Shown here: positions 53,616 through 63,368 of the stretch, in pieces | Layout: each line of letters starts with the position of its first letter | Position numbering within the stretch: the first letter of the stretch is position 1 | Source of the DNA: Pengzhenrongella sp031582905 | GTDB taxonomy: Bacteria; Actinomycetota; Actinomycetes; Actinomycetales; Cellulomonadaceae | NCBI RefSeq assembly: GCF_031582905.1 | Contig: NZ_CP133990.1 | Location: forward strand, 3,534,001 to 3,598,000 | Reading direction: 5' to 3' | Length of the DNA: 64,000 nucleotides | Program-made: the position numbers and the translations under genes | The notes under the pieces: generated by a model | The model's database searches: none | Seen by the model: the letters and a program-made list of their open reading frames with translations, nothing else | Told to the model about the DNA's origin: nothing

Positions 53616-54757
53616 CGCGCACCTGCGGCGGCGGGCAGCGCCGTGGCGCCCTCCGGTGCGGGGGTCGACGACGGCGCGGCGGACGACGGCGCGGGGGCCG
53701 ACGACGCCGGGGCCACCTCCGGCACCGCGAGCTCGCGGCGCAGCACGGGGGCGACCTCGGTGCCGAACAGCTCGATCGCGGCGAGGTGCTCACGCTGCGG
53801 CACCCCGCCGAACCCGAGCTGCACGGTGAACCGGCGGACGCCGTACAACTCGTGGAAGGTCGAGATCTTGTCGATGACCTCCTGCGGGCTGCCCACCACG
53901 AGGCCACCGCCGGGGGTCGCCTGGGCGTCGAACGCGCGCCGCGGCAGCGCGAAGCCGACGCCTCGCTGGTGGTTGTTCTCGCGCAGCCCCACCGCGAAGT
54001 GCGGGTACATGAGGTCCCGCGCGCCCTGGCTGGTGCGGCCGACGAAGCCGTGGGTGCTGATGCTGATCGGCATCGACGCGGGGTCGTGCCCGGCGTCCTG
54101 CGCGGCCTGGCGGTACAGGTCGACGGTCCGCGCGTGCGAGGTCACCGGGCCCAGCAGGAGGGCGAGCGCCATGGGCAGGCCGAGGCGACCGGCCCGGACG
54201 GCCGAGGCCGGGGTGCCGCCCACGCCCACCCAGACCGGCAGGCGCTCCTGCAGCGGGCGCGGGGCGACGTCGGCGGCCACCAGCGGGGCGCGGTACCGCC
54301 CGCTCCAGGTGATCGGGTTCCGCTCGCGCAGCGCGACCAGCAGCTCCAGCTTCTCGGCGTAGAGCTCGTTGTACTCCTCAAGGGAGTGGCCGAACAGCGG
54401 GAACGACTCGGTGTACGAGCCGCGGCCGGCGATGACCTCGGCGCGACCGCCGGAGATCAGGTCGAGGGTCGCGAAGTCCTGGAAGACCCGGACCGGGTCG
54501 GCCGTGCTGAGCACCGTGACCGCGCTGGTCAGCCGGATGGTGCGGGTGCGGGCCGCGGCGGCCGCGAGGATCGGCGCGGGCGCGGAGGCGATGAAGTCGG
54601 ACCGGTGGTGCTCCCCGACACCGAAGACGTCGAGCCCCACCGCCTCGGCCAGCTCGGCCTGCTCGATCGTCTCGCGCATGCGCTCGGCGGGCGACGGGCC
54701 GCCGTCGGCGTCCGGGGTGACCTCGCCGAACGTGATGATGCCTGCTTCGAAAGCCAT
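53612..54757 (-). CDS. LLM-class FMN-dependent monooxygenase (CE1758-like)
   Basis: A 381-residue luciferase-like monooxygenase. Seen: GLDVFGVGEHHRSDFIASAP, RIRLTSAVTVLSTADPVRV, DLISGGRAEVIAGRGSYTES, and WVGVGGTPASAVRAGRLG. The last 45 residues are a Pro/Ala/Ser-rich tail. It is first in a two-gene operon with its FMN reductase and is divergent from a marR gene, with a palindrome between them. ATG 54757 is chosen because the first barrel strand (FEAGIITFGE) follows; a frame extension to 54787 would overlap the operator. Oxidation of a small xenobiotic or sulfur compound is possible. Confidence 0.86.
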   Translation of the reverse strand: MAFEAGIITFGEVTPDADGGPSPAERMRETIEQAELAEAVGLDVFGVGEHHRSDFIASAPAPILAAAAARTRTIRLTSAVTVLSTADPVRVFQDFATLDLISGGRAEVIAGRGSYTESFPLFGHSLEEYNELYAEKLELLVALRERNPITWSGRYRAPLVAADVAPRPLQERLPVWVGVGGTPASAVRAGRLGLPMALALLLGPVTSHARTVDLYRQAAQDAGHDPASMPISISTHGFVGRTSQGARDLMYPHFAVGLRENNHQRGVGFALPRRAFDAQATPGGGLVVGSPQEVIDKISTFHELYGVRRFTVQLGFGGVPQREHLAAIELFGTEVAPVLRRELAVPEVAPASSAPAPSSAAPSSTPAPEGATALPAAAGAR

Positions 54758-54777
54758 GCCGACCACGGTACGCCGGA

Positions 54778-54795
54778 TTGCTGACACGTCAACAA
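54778..54795. promoter_or_regulatory. MarR-type operator candidate
   Basis: TTGCTGAC AC GTCAACAA, an inverted repeat with 8-base arms and one mismatch, centred in the 59-base gap between the monooxygenase and marR starts and about 21 bases from each. Size and AT-rich composition are typical of MarR binding sites. Confidence 0.6.
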
Positions 54796-54816
54796 ATACG
54801 CCGGTAGGGTGACGGC

Positions 54817-55272
54817 ATGACCGAGACCCGCTGGCTGGACCCGCGCGAAGAGCGCCTGTGGCGCGCCTTCCTGGGCGCCGGGCGCGCGGTCGACGCCGCG
54901 GTGGAGCGGCAGCTCGCGGGCGCCGGGCTCTCCGGCCCGGACTACGCCGTGCTCGCCTCGCTCACCGAGGCACCCGACGGCACGCTGCGCGTGCGGGACC
55001 TGTGCCGCGAGGTGAGCTGGGACCGCAGCCGGATGTCGCACCACCTGCGGCGGATGGAGAAGCGCGGCCTGGTGACGCGCGCGGACTGCCCCGGCGACGC
55101 CCGCGGGACGCTGGTCAGCGTGACGGACGCGGGGCGCACGGCCCTGACCGACGCCGCCCCGGGCCACGTCGCGTGCGTGCGCGCCGCGTTCCTGGACCGG
55201 GTCCCCGCCGACGACGTCGAGCGCCTCGCCGCCGCGCTGGAGCGCGTGCGCGACGGGGTGGCGCCGGGCTGA
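54817..55272 (+). CDS. MarR-family transcriptional regulator
   Basis: A 151-residue winged-helix regulator: LSGPDYAVLASLTEAPDGTLRVRDLC, the recognition helix WDRSRMSHHLRRMEKRGLVTR, and a wing with DARGTLVSVTDAGR. It most likely represses the divergent LLM monooxygenase/FMN reductase operon and itself through the palindrome at 54778-54795. The inducing ligand is unknown. It converges with purL. Confidence 0.9.
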   Translation: MTETRWLDPREERLWRAFLGAGRAVDAAVERQLAGAGLSGPDYAVLASLTEAPDGTLRVRDLCREVSWDRSRMSHHLRRMEKRGLVTRADCPGDARGTLVSVTDAGRTALTDAAPGHVACVRAAFLDRVPADDVERLAAALERVRDGVAPG

Positions 55273-55297
55273 CGGCAGCCCGACGCCCTCGAAGACC

Positions 55298-57616
55298 TCA
55301 GCCGAAGTGCCGGGGCAAGGTCCCGGAGTGCGCGGCGCGCGCCTCGTCCAGCGGGAGCGTGAACAGCCCGTCGACCGTGACCGCGGCCGGCTCGCCGGGG
55401 CCCGCGGCGTCGGTCGTCGTGCCGATCCGCAGCACCGGCACACCGCGAGCGCCGCAGGCGTCGGTGAACCGGGTCTCCTCCGAGCGGGGCACCGCCACGA
55501 TCGCGCGGGCGGTCGACTCGGAGAACAGCGCCTCGAACGGCGTCAGGCCGTCCCGCTCGCACAGCGCGTCGAGGGACACCTGCACCCCGACGCCGTACCG
55601 CAGCGAGGACTCCACCAGCGCCTGCGCGAGGCCGCCCTCGGAGAGGTCGTGGGCGGCGTCGACCAGGCTGTCGCGGCCCGCGATGGCGAGGACCTCGGCG
55701 AGCGTGCGCTCGGCCTCGAGGTCGACGGCGGGCGGCAGCCCGCCCAGGTGCCCGTGCTCGACGTCGGCCCACGCGGAGCCGTCGAGCTCGGCGCGCGTGG
55801 TGCCGAGCAGGTAGACGGACTGCCCCGGTGCGGTCCAGCCGGTGCCGACGGCACGCGAGACGTCGTCGAGCACGCCGAGGACGCCCACCACGGGGGTGGG
55901 GTGGATGGAGGAGTCGATCTGGCCGGGCTCGCCGGTGCCGTTGTAGAGCGACACGTTGCCGCCGGTGACGGGCACGCCGAGGGTCCGGCAGGCGTCGGCC
56001 AGGCCGCGGATGGCCTCGACGAGCTGCCACATCGAGTCCGGGTCCTCCGGCGAGCCGAAGTTCAGGCAGTCGGTGACGGCGAGCGGCTTCGCGCCGGTGA
56101 CGGCGACGTTGCGGTACGCCTCGGCGAGCGCGAGCTGCGCACCGGTGTAGGGGTCGAGCTTGGTGTACCGGCCGTTGGCGTCGGTGGCGAGCACGACGCC
56201 CAGCCCGGTGGTCTCGTCGACGCGGATGACGCCGCCGTCGTCGGGCATGGCCATCTTGGTGTTGCCCTGCACGAAGCGGTCGTACTGGTCGGTGACCCAC
56301 GCCTTGGAGGCGAGGTTCGGTGACGCGAGCAGGCGCAGCAGGGTGGCACGGAGGGCGTCCGGGGTGCCGGGGCGCGGGTAGGCACGTGCTCCCTGTTCCG
56401 TGCTGACCGAGTCGGCCTGCAGGCCGTCCTGCCAGGCCGGGCGGGCGTAGGGGCGGTCGTAGACGGGGCCCTCGTGCGCGACGGTGCGCGGGTCGACGTC
56501 GACGATGCGCTGGCCGTGGTGGTCGATGACGAGGCGGCCGGTGCCGGTGACCTCGCCGATGACGGCGGTCTCGACGTCCCACCGGCCGGTGATCGCGAGG
56601 AACTCCTCGAGCTTGTCGGGCCGGACGACGGCCATCATCCGCTCCTGCGACTCCGACATGAGGATCTCGCCGGGCGTCAGGGACGGGTCGCGCAGCAGGA
56701 CCTTCTCGAGCTCGACGTACATGCCGCCGTCGCCGTTGGAGGCGAGCTCGGACGTCGCGCAGGAGATGCCGGCGGCGCCCAGGTCCTGGATGCCCTCGAC
56801 CACGCGCGCGGCGTAGAGCTCGAGGCAGCACTCGATGAGCACCTTCTCCATGAACGGGTCGCCGACCTGGACCGACGGGCGCTTGCTCGGCTTGGTCTCG
56901 TCGAAGGTCTCCGAGGCGAGGATCGAGGCGCCGCCGATGCCGTCGCCGCCGGTGCGCGCGCCGAACAGCACGACCTTGTTGCCGACGCCGGACGCGTTGG
57001 CCAGGTGGATGTCCTCGTGCCGGAGCACGCCCAGGCACAGCGCGTTGACCAGCGGGTTGCCCTGGTAGGAGGGGTCGAACACGACCTCGCCGCCGATGTT
57101 CGGCAGGCCGAGGGAGTTGCCGTAGCCGCCGACGCCGGCGACGACGCCGTGCACCACGCGGGCGGTGTCAGGATGGTCGATCGCGCCGAACCGGAGCTGG
57201 TCCATGACGGCCACGGGCCGCGCGCCCATCGAGATGATGTCGCGGACGATGCCGCCGACGCCGGTCGCGGCGCCCTGGTACGGCTCGACGAAGCTCGGGT
57301 GGTTGTGCGACTCGACCTTGAAGGTGACCGCCCAGCCGTCGCCGATGTCGACGACGCCGGCGTTCTCGCCGATGCCGACGAGCAGGTGCTCCTTCATGGC
57401 GTCGGTCGTCTTGTCGCCGAACTGGCGCAGGTGGTTCTTCGACGACTTGTACGAGCAGTGCTCGGACCACATGACGGAGTACATCGCGAGCTCGCTCGCG
57501 GTCGGGCGGCGCCCGAGGATGTCGACGATCCGCCCGTACTCGTCGGGCTTGAGGCCGAGCTCGGCGTAGGGCAGCGCGACGTCGGGCGTGGCCGCCGCCT
57601 TGTCCACGGTGTCCAC
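55298..57616 (-). CDS. purL: phosphoribosylformylglycinamidine synthase II
   Basis: FGAM synthase, step four of purine synthesis, 772 residues, the small PurL type that works with PurS and PurQ (not in this window). Seen: WSEHCSYKSSK, VTFKVESHNHPSFVEPYQGAATGVGGI (described by its ESHNHPS core), GGDGIGGASILAS, LGAAGISCATSELA, CLNFGSPEDPDSMW, AHDLSEGGLAQAL and LFSESTARAIVAVPR. The frame is intact. Two GTG starts (57616, 57607) are possible; neither has a strong ribosome binding site. purF and purM lie 11 kb away, so purine genes are dispersed. Confidence 0.95.
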   Translation of the reverse strand: MDTVDKAAATPDVALPYAELGLKPDEYGRIVDILGRRPTASELAMYSVMWSEHCSYKSSKNHLRQFGDKTTDAMKEHLLVGIGENAGVVDIGDGWAVTFKVESHNHPSFVEPYQGAATGVGGIVRDIISMGARPVAVMDQLRFGAIDHPDTARVVHGVVAGVGGYGNSLGLPNIGGEVVFDPSYQGNPLVNALCLGVLRHEDIHLANASGVGNKVVLFGARTGGDGIGGASILASETFDETKPSKRPSVQVGDPFMEKVLIECCLELYAARVVEGIQDLGAAGISCATSELASNGDGGMYVELEKVLLRDPSLTPGEILMSESQERMMAVVRPDKLEEFLAITGRWDVETAVIGEVTGTGRLVIDHHGQRIVDVDPRTVAHEGPVYDRPYARPAWQDGLQADSVSTEQGARAYPRPGTPDALRATLLRLLASPNLASKAWVTDQYDRFVQGNTKMAMPDDGGVIRVDETTGLGVVLATDANGRYTKLDPYTGAQLALAEAYRNVAVTGAKPLAVTDCLNFGSPEDPDSMWQLVEAIRGLADACRTLGVPVTGGNVSLYNGTGEPGQIDSSIHPTPVVGVLGVLDDVSRAVGTGWTAPGQSVYLLGTTRAELDGSAWADVEHGHLGGLPPAVDLEAERTLAEVLAIAGRDSLVDAAHDLSEGGLAQALVESSLRYGVGVQVSLDALCERDGLTPFEALFSESTARAIVAVPRSEETRFTDACGARGVPVLRIGTTTDAAGPGEPAAVTVDGLFTLPLDEARAAHSGTLPRHFG

Positions 57617-57740
57617 GGTGTCGAGGGGGCGAGGTCAGGCGCGGAGGTCACAGCGGTTCCCAACTCGAGGTCCACGGGGCGTGCCCGAGGTTACCCGGGG
57701 GCGGTGACAGCCCGTGCGGGCGTCCATGCCGACCGGTCGG

Positions 57741-59562
<1,822 letters not shown>

Positions 59563-59852
59563 GGCGTCTCTCCTCGTCTCGATGCGCACCAGGAGTGACC
59601 TGGGCTCACCGAACGGATCGACGTGGCGCCTGGGTGATGTAGCGCAGTCCGGGGATCGGCAGGCCCGGTCCCCTGGATGGCGCAGCGGCACCGTCCGCAA
59701 TGCCCCGCGGCGTCCTGCGGGGTCCGGTTGTGCCCGGGCAGCCGCGCCGGGCCCTTGCCGTTGCGCGTCGTCGCGTGGACCACGCCGGACCCGCCGGACG
59801 CTCACCGGCGCAGCGGCCCCACGCCGGGAACGGTGGTCCGCGTGCCCGCGGA
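59563..59852. other. intergenic region upstream of the beta-helix gene
   Basis: 290 bases. It holds the ribosome binding site AGGAGAG for the beta-helix gene at about 59570 and presumably its promoter. A minus-strand reading frame 59559-59783 (74 codons, Cys-containing CGRCRC) overlaps the beta-helix start by ATGA, but its composition does not resemble a known protein and I do not call it a gene. A short hairpin (CCCCGC/GCGGGG) lies near 59703-59722. Confidence 0.45.
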
Positions 59853-60673
59853 TCACTCCCCGCCGGACGCCGGCTGGGTCAGCGCGAGGACGACCAGCAC
59901 GGCGGAGTAGCCGGTGAGCCCGCCCATGAACGGCCACACCCGCGACCGTCCGGCACGCGGCAGCTCCTCCTGGAAGACGGTCAGCAGCACCGAGCCGGCG
60001 ACGAGCGCGGTGGTGACGTGGACGACGACGGCGTCGACCGGTGCGGCCACGGCCCCGACGGCCCAGCCGGCCAGCAGCGCACCGGCGAGCAGGTAGCGGC
60101 CCCGGTGCCGGTACCGACGCGGGTAGTGCTCGGCCAGCCCGCGGTCGACGACGAGGACGTGCACCGCGATGGCGACGGTGAACACCGCGGCGCCGAGCCG
60201 GTCCGCCGCGACGCGCTCGGGGAGCGTGAGCGCGATGGCGGCGTTGTAGACCATGAACGCGATGACGTGGACGGCGTAGGCGCTGACCGCGCCCTCGCTC
60301 GGTGCCCCCGTGCCGTCCGGGTCGCGGACCTCGGCGCCGCCCCAGGCGTCCCGGGTGCGCCGCGGTGGCGGCTGAAGCGCTCGGCGAGGTAGAAGACCGT
60401 GAACCCCAGCAGGGCGACGACGAACGCGGCGATCTCGCGCAGCGGCACGTGCGGGACGACGCCGCCCAGCGACTCCCCCACCACCCCGGCACCCGCCGCG
60501 ACCTCGGGCAGCAGGTGGAGGAAGACGTAGGCGACGGAGATCCCGCCGGCCGCCGAGACCACCGCCTCCTCGTGCCGGCCGACGACGGCGCGCACCCGCA
60601 TCGCGAGCAGGTGCACCGCGGACAGGACGAGGACGGGTAGCAGCGCCCCGAGAGGGCTCGCCTCAGCGGACAC
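59853..60673 (-). CDS. ZIP-like polytopic membrane protein (frameshift)
   Basis: About 273 residues with eight hydrophobic segments. The segment SAAGGISVAYVFLHLLPEVA resembles the His/Pro-containing helix of ZIP-type metal transporters and their relatives (HLLPE). After correction near 60365 the protein continues RRTRDAWGGAEVRDPDG, AVHVIAFMVYNAAIALTLPE, then VHVLVVDRGLAEHYPRRY. The ZIP assignment is tentative because the metal-binding residues of classical ZIPs are not all visible. GTG 60673 overlaps the cysteine hydrolase gene by 11 bases, so it belongs to the same minus-strand unit. Confidence 0.6.
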
Positions 60674-61469
60674 GTTCGGGGTTCGCGAAGGCCTCGGTCG
60701 TCATGGTGAAGCCCCAGCACTGCCGGGCGTTGAATACGACGGCGTCCTTGCAGTAGGAGGGGCTGGAGGTGGCGGTCGCATCGGTCAGGAGCACCGGGTT
60801 GTAGTCCCGGAAGTACGCGTCCTCCATGGTGGTGGTGACGCACTGGTCCACGTTGACCCCGGTGAAGTACAGGGTCTGGATGCCCTGCGTGCGCATGACC
60901 TGGTCCAGGTGGGTGCCGTAGAACCCGCTCATCCGCACCTTCTCGATGTGGATGTCGTCCTCCTCCATCAGGGGCTTGAGCTCGTCGACCATCTCCGCGC
61001 CCCACTCGCCGCGGGTGAGCACCTTGCCGTGGTCGAGGTCCTGGCCGATGCCCTGCTGGCCCGGGTCCTTCTTGAAGGAGTACAGCGTCGGCGCCCCGAG
61101 GTTCCGCAGGTCGGGGCGGTTGTGCCAGTAGACCCAGATGACGTACATGTCGTGCCGGCGCGCGGCCTCGATGGCTCGCTGGACGCCGGGGATCGCCTCC
61201 CGGCAGGCCTCGTGGTCCAGCCCGGACCGCTCGGTCCAGCCGCCCGGCGCGCAGAAGTCGTTCTGCATGTCGATGACGACGAGCGCCCCCCGGTCCGGGG
61301 AGTCGACGATCGGCTTGAGCTGGGCGTCCCACCGCAGCAGGGTCCCCTCGGCGTGGTGCGGTGCGAGGTGGACGTGGTCCTCGGCGAGGTGCCAGCGGTC
61401 CGCGCTCGAGGCGAGCGTCACCGCGCCGTCGGCGGTGGTGTCGTAGATCGTGCGGAACTTCTTCGCCAT
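60663..61469 (-). CDS. isochorismatase-family cysteine hydrolase
   Basis: A 268-residue hydrolase. The catalytic triad is visible: Asp in LVVIDMQNDF, Lys in IHIEKVRMSGFYGT, and nucleophile Cys in FTGVNVDQCVTTT, the last with the usual cis-peptide neighbourhood. The family cleaves amide or ether bonds of small molecules (N-carbamoylsarcosine, peroxyureidoacrylate, biuret and others); the target is not evident here. About 60 N-terminal residues (HLAPHHAEGTLLRW) precede the fold, longer than simple isochorismatases and closer to RutB-like amidohydrolases. It lies 14 bases after the gamma-glutamyltransferase gene. Confidence 0.85.
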   Translation of the reverse strand: MAKKFRTIYDTTADGAVTLASSADRWHLAEDHVHLAPHHAEGTLLRWDAQLKPIVDSPDRGALVVIDMQNDFCAPGGWTERSGLDHEACREAIPGVQRAIEAARRHDMYVIWVYWHNRPDLRNLGAPTLYSFKKDPGQQGIGQDLDHGKVLTRGEWGAEMVDELKPLMEEDDIHIEKVRMSGFYGTHLDQVMRTQGIQTLYFTGVNVDQCVTTTMEDAYFRDYNPVLLTDATATSSPSYCKDAVVFNARQCWGFTMTTEAFANPERVR

Positions 61470-61483
61470 GGTCGTGCCCTTCG

Positions 61484-63136
61484 TCAGTACCCGAGGGCGA
61501 GGCCGTCACCACGCGGGTCGGCGCCACCCTCGAGGTAGCCGCTGGTGCGGTCGATGCGGATCGCCTGGGCGTGGCCCATGTTGTCGTCCCAGTCCGCGAG
61601 GACCTTGACCGGCTGCCCGCGCCGCTCGAGCTCGCGGATGACGCCGTCGGGGACGCGGCCCTCGAGGGAGAGGTCCAGCGACTTGGTGCCCCACGTGCGG
61701 CCCATCAGCCAGCGCGGCGCCTCGATGGCCTGCTGCACGTCGTAGCCGAAGTCGACCAGGCGGGTGACCAGGGCCGCATGGGTCTGCGGCTGGCCCTCGC
61801 CGCCCATGGTCCCGTAGACGAGGTCCGGCTCCCCGTCCTCGAGCAGCATCCCCGGGATGAGGGTGTGGAAGCTGCGCTTGCCGGGCTCGAGGCGGTTGGG
61901 GTGGGCGTCGTCGAGGGAGAAGAACGAGCCGCGGTTCTGCAGCAGGATGCCGGTGTCGCCGGCCACGAAGGCGCTGCCGAAGTCGTGGTAGACGGACTGG
62001 ATGAGCGAGACGGCCAGCCCGTCGGAGTCCACCGCGCACAGGTAGCAGGTGTCCCCGCCGACGTCGCCGCCGGAGGAGCCCGGTGCGGCGATCCCCGGGG
62101 GACCTCCCCCATCGTCAGGGACGTCTCGGGCGCGATGAGCCCGCGGCGCTCGGCGAGGTAGGCCGGGTCGAGGAGCCGGTCCAGCGGGATGTCGAGGCTG
62201 CCGGGGTCGGTCAGCCACGCGTCGCGATCGGCGAACGCGATCTTCACCGCCTCCGCGGCGTGGTGGAGGTAGTCCGCGGTGCCGTCGCCGAAGCCGGCGA
62301 CGTCGAGGCCGTCGAGGATCCCGAGCACCTGCAGGGCGGCGAAGCCCTGGGTGTTGGGCGGCATCTCGTAGGCGTCGTAGCCGCGGTAGCGGGTGGTGAT
62401 CGGGTCCACCCACTCGGCCCGGAAGGCGGCGAGGTCGTCCGCGCGCAACGGGGAGCCGGCGTCGGCCAGGGGGCGCACAGGCGCTCGGCGAGGTCGCCCT
62501 CGTAGAAGCCGGCGCGCGCACCGTGGCGCGCGATGGACTCGAAGCTCGTCGCCAGGGCCTCGTTGCGCAGCCGCTCCCCTCGCGCGGGGCGCGGCCACCG
62601 GGCAGGAAGGTGCGGGCGGCGAGGTCCTGCTGGCGCAGGTCCGGCACGTCGTCGGCGGACCACTCCGCGAGCGACCGCGAGACGGGCACCCCGGACCGCG
62701 CGAGGTGCACGGCGTCGTCGAACAGGCTCGACCACTCCAGCCGGCCGTGGCGCTCGTGCAGCTCGCGCCAGCCGTCGACGGCGCCGGGGACGGTCAGCGC
62801 GGAGCGCGCGCCCCTGCTGGGGATCGCCTCGGTGTGACCCCACTCCCGGTAGCGGTCGCGCGTGGCGAGGGCGGCCGCCGGCCCGGATGCGTTCAGCCCC
62901 TGCACGGGGCCGCCGGGGCGGTGCACGAGCGCGAAGGCGTCGCCGCCGAGCCCGGCCATGTGCGGGTAGGCGACGCACAGCACCGCGTTGGCGGCGATGA
63001 GGGCGTCGGCCGCGCTCCCGCCGCGGCGCAGCGTGTGCAGGCCGGTCGCGGAGGCCAGGTAGTGCGAGGTGGCGACCATGCCGCGCTCGGCGCGGACGGG
63101 CGGACGCCCGGTCACGGGTCCGTTCGGGTTCCTCAT
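61484..63136 (-). CDS. gamma-glutamyltransferase family protein (three frameshifts)
   Basis: Ntn-hydrolase of the GGT family, about 550 residues once corrected. Seen: ATSHYLASATGLHTLRRGGS, ANAVLCVAYPHMAGLGGDAF, SALTVPGAVDGWRELHERHG, AYEMPPNTQGFAALQVLG, then the autocleavage site near GGDTCYLCAVDSDG (Thr nucleophile), TGILLQNRGSFFSLDD and GTMGGEGQPQTHAALV. Breaks lie near 62590, 62470 and 62090, each at a C or G run. There is no signal peptide, so it may be cytoplasmic and act on gamma-glutamyl or related amide compounds. ATG 63136 overlaps the small membrane protein gene (ATGA). Confidence 0.82.
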   Translation of the reverse strand: MRNPNGPVTGRPPVRAERGMVATSHYLASATGLHTLRRGGSAADALIAANAVLCVAYPHMAGLGGDAFALVHRPGGPVQGLNASGPAAALATRDRYREWGHTEAIPSRGARSALTVPGAVDGWRELHERHGRLEWSSLFDDAVHLARSGVPVSRSLAEWSADDVPDLRQQDLAARTFLPGGRAPREGSGCATRPWRRASSPSRATVRAPASTRATSPSACAPPGRRRLPVARGRPRRLPGRVGGPDHHPLPRLRRLRDAAQHPGLRRPAGARDPRRPRRRRLRRRHRGLPPPRRGGGEDRVRRSRRVADRPRQPRHPAGPAPRPGLPRRAPRAHRARDVPDDGGGPPGIAAPGSSGGDVGGDTCYLCAVDSDGLAVSLIQSVYHDFGSAFVAGDTGILLQNRGSFFSLDDAHPNRLEPGKRSFHTLIPGMLLEDGEPDLVYGTMGGEGQPQTHAALVTRLVDFGYDVQQAIEAPRWLMGRTWGTKSLDLSLEGRVPDGVIRELERRGQPVKVLADWDDNMGHAQAIRIDRTSGYLEGGADPRGDGLALGY

Positions 63137-63324
63137 GAGTCCTCCTCGTCGTCGTCGCTGCCGCCCGCGAACCGCCGGACGGGCGGGACGAGGGCGGCGA
63201 CCCCGAACACCACGAGCGCGGCCACGGCGAGCCACCGGGTGTCGGTGGAGGTCCCGATGCTGGCCAGCGGCAGGGCCACGAGCATGAGCACCAGGACGAT
63301 GCCCTGGATGGTGAGCTGTTTCAT
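63133..63324 (-). CDS. 63-residue two-helix membrane protein
   Basis: Small membrane protein of no named family. It has two hydrophobic helices (about 7-26 and 32-50) and a strongly acidic C-terminus ending DDDEEDS. GAAGGAGACGAC precedes ATG 63324. It lies between the permease gene and the gamma-glutamyltransferase gene and overlaps the latter by ATGA. Position suggests a small partner or stabiliser of the permease; this is an inference. Confidence 0.65.
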   Translation of the reverse strand: MKQLTIQGIVLVLMLVALPLASIGTSTDTRWLAVAALVVFGVAALVPPVRRFAGGSDDDEEDS

Positions 63325-63368
63325 GTCGTCTCCTTCGGGGGCTGGTGGCGGGCGAGCCGGGACCTGCG

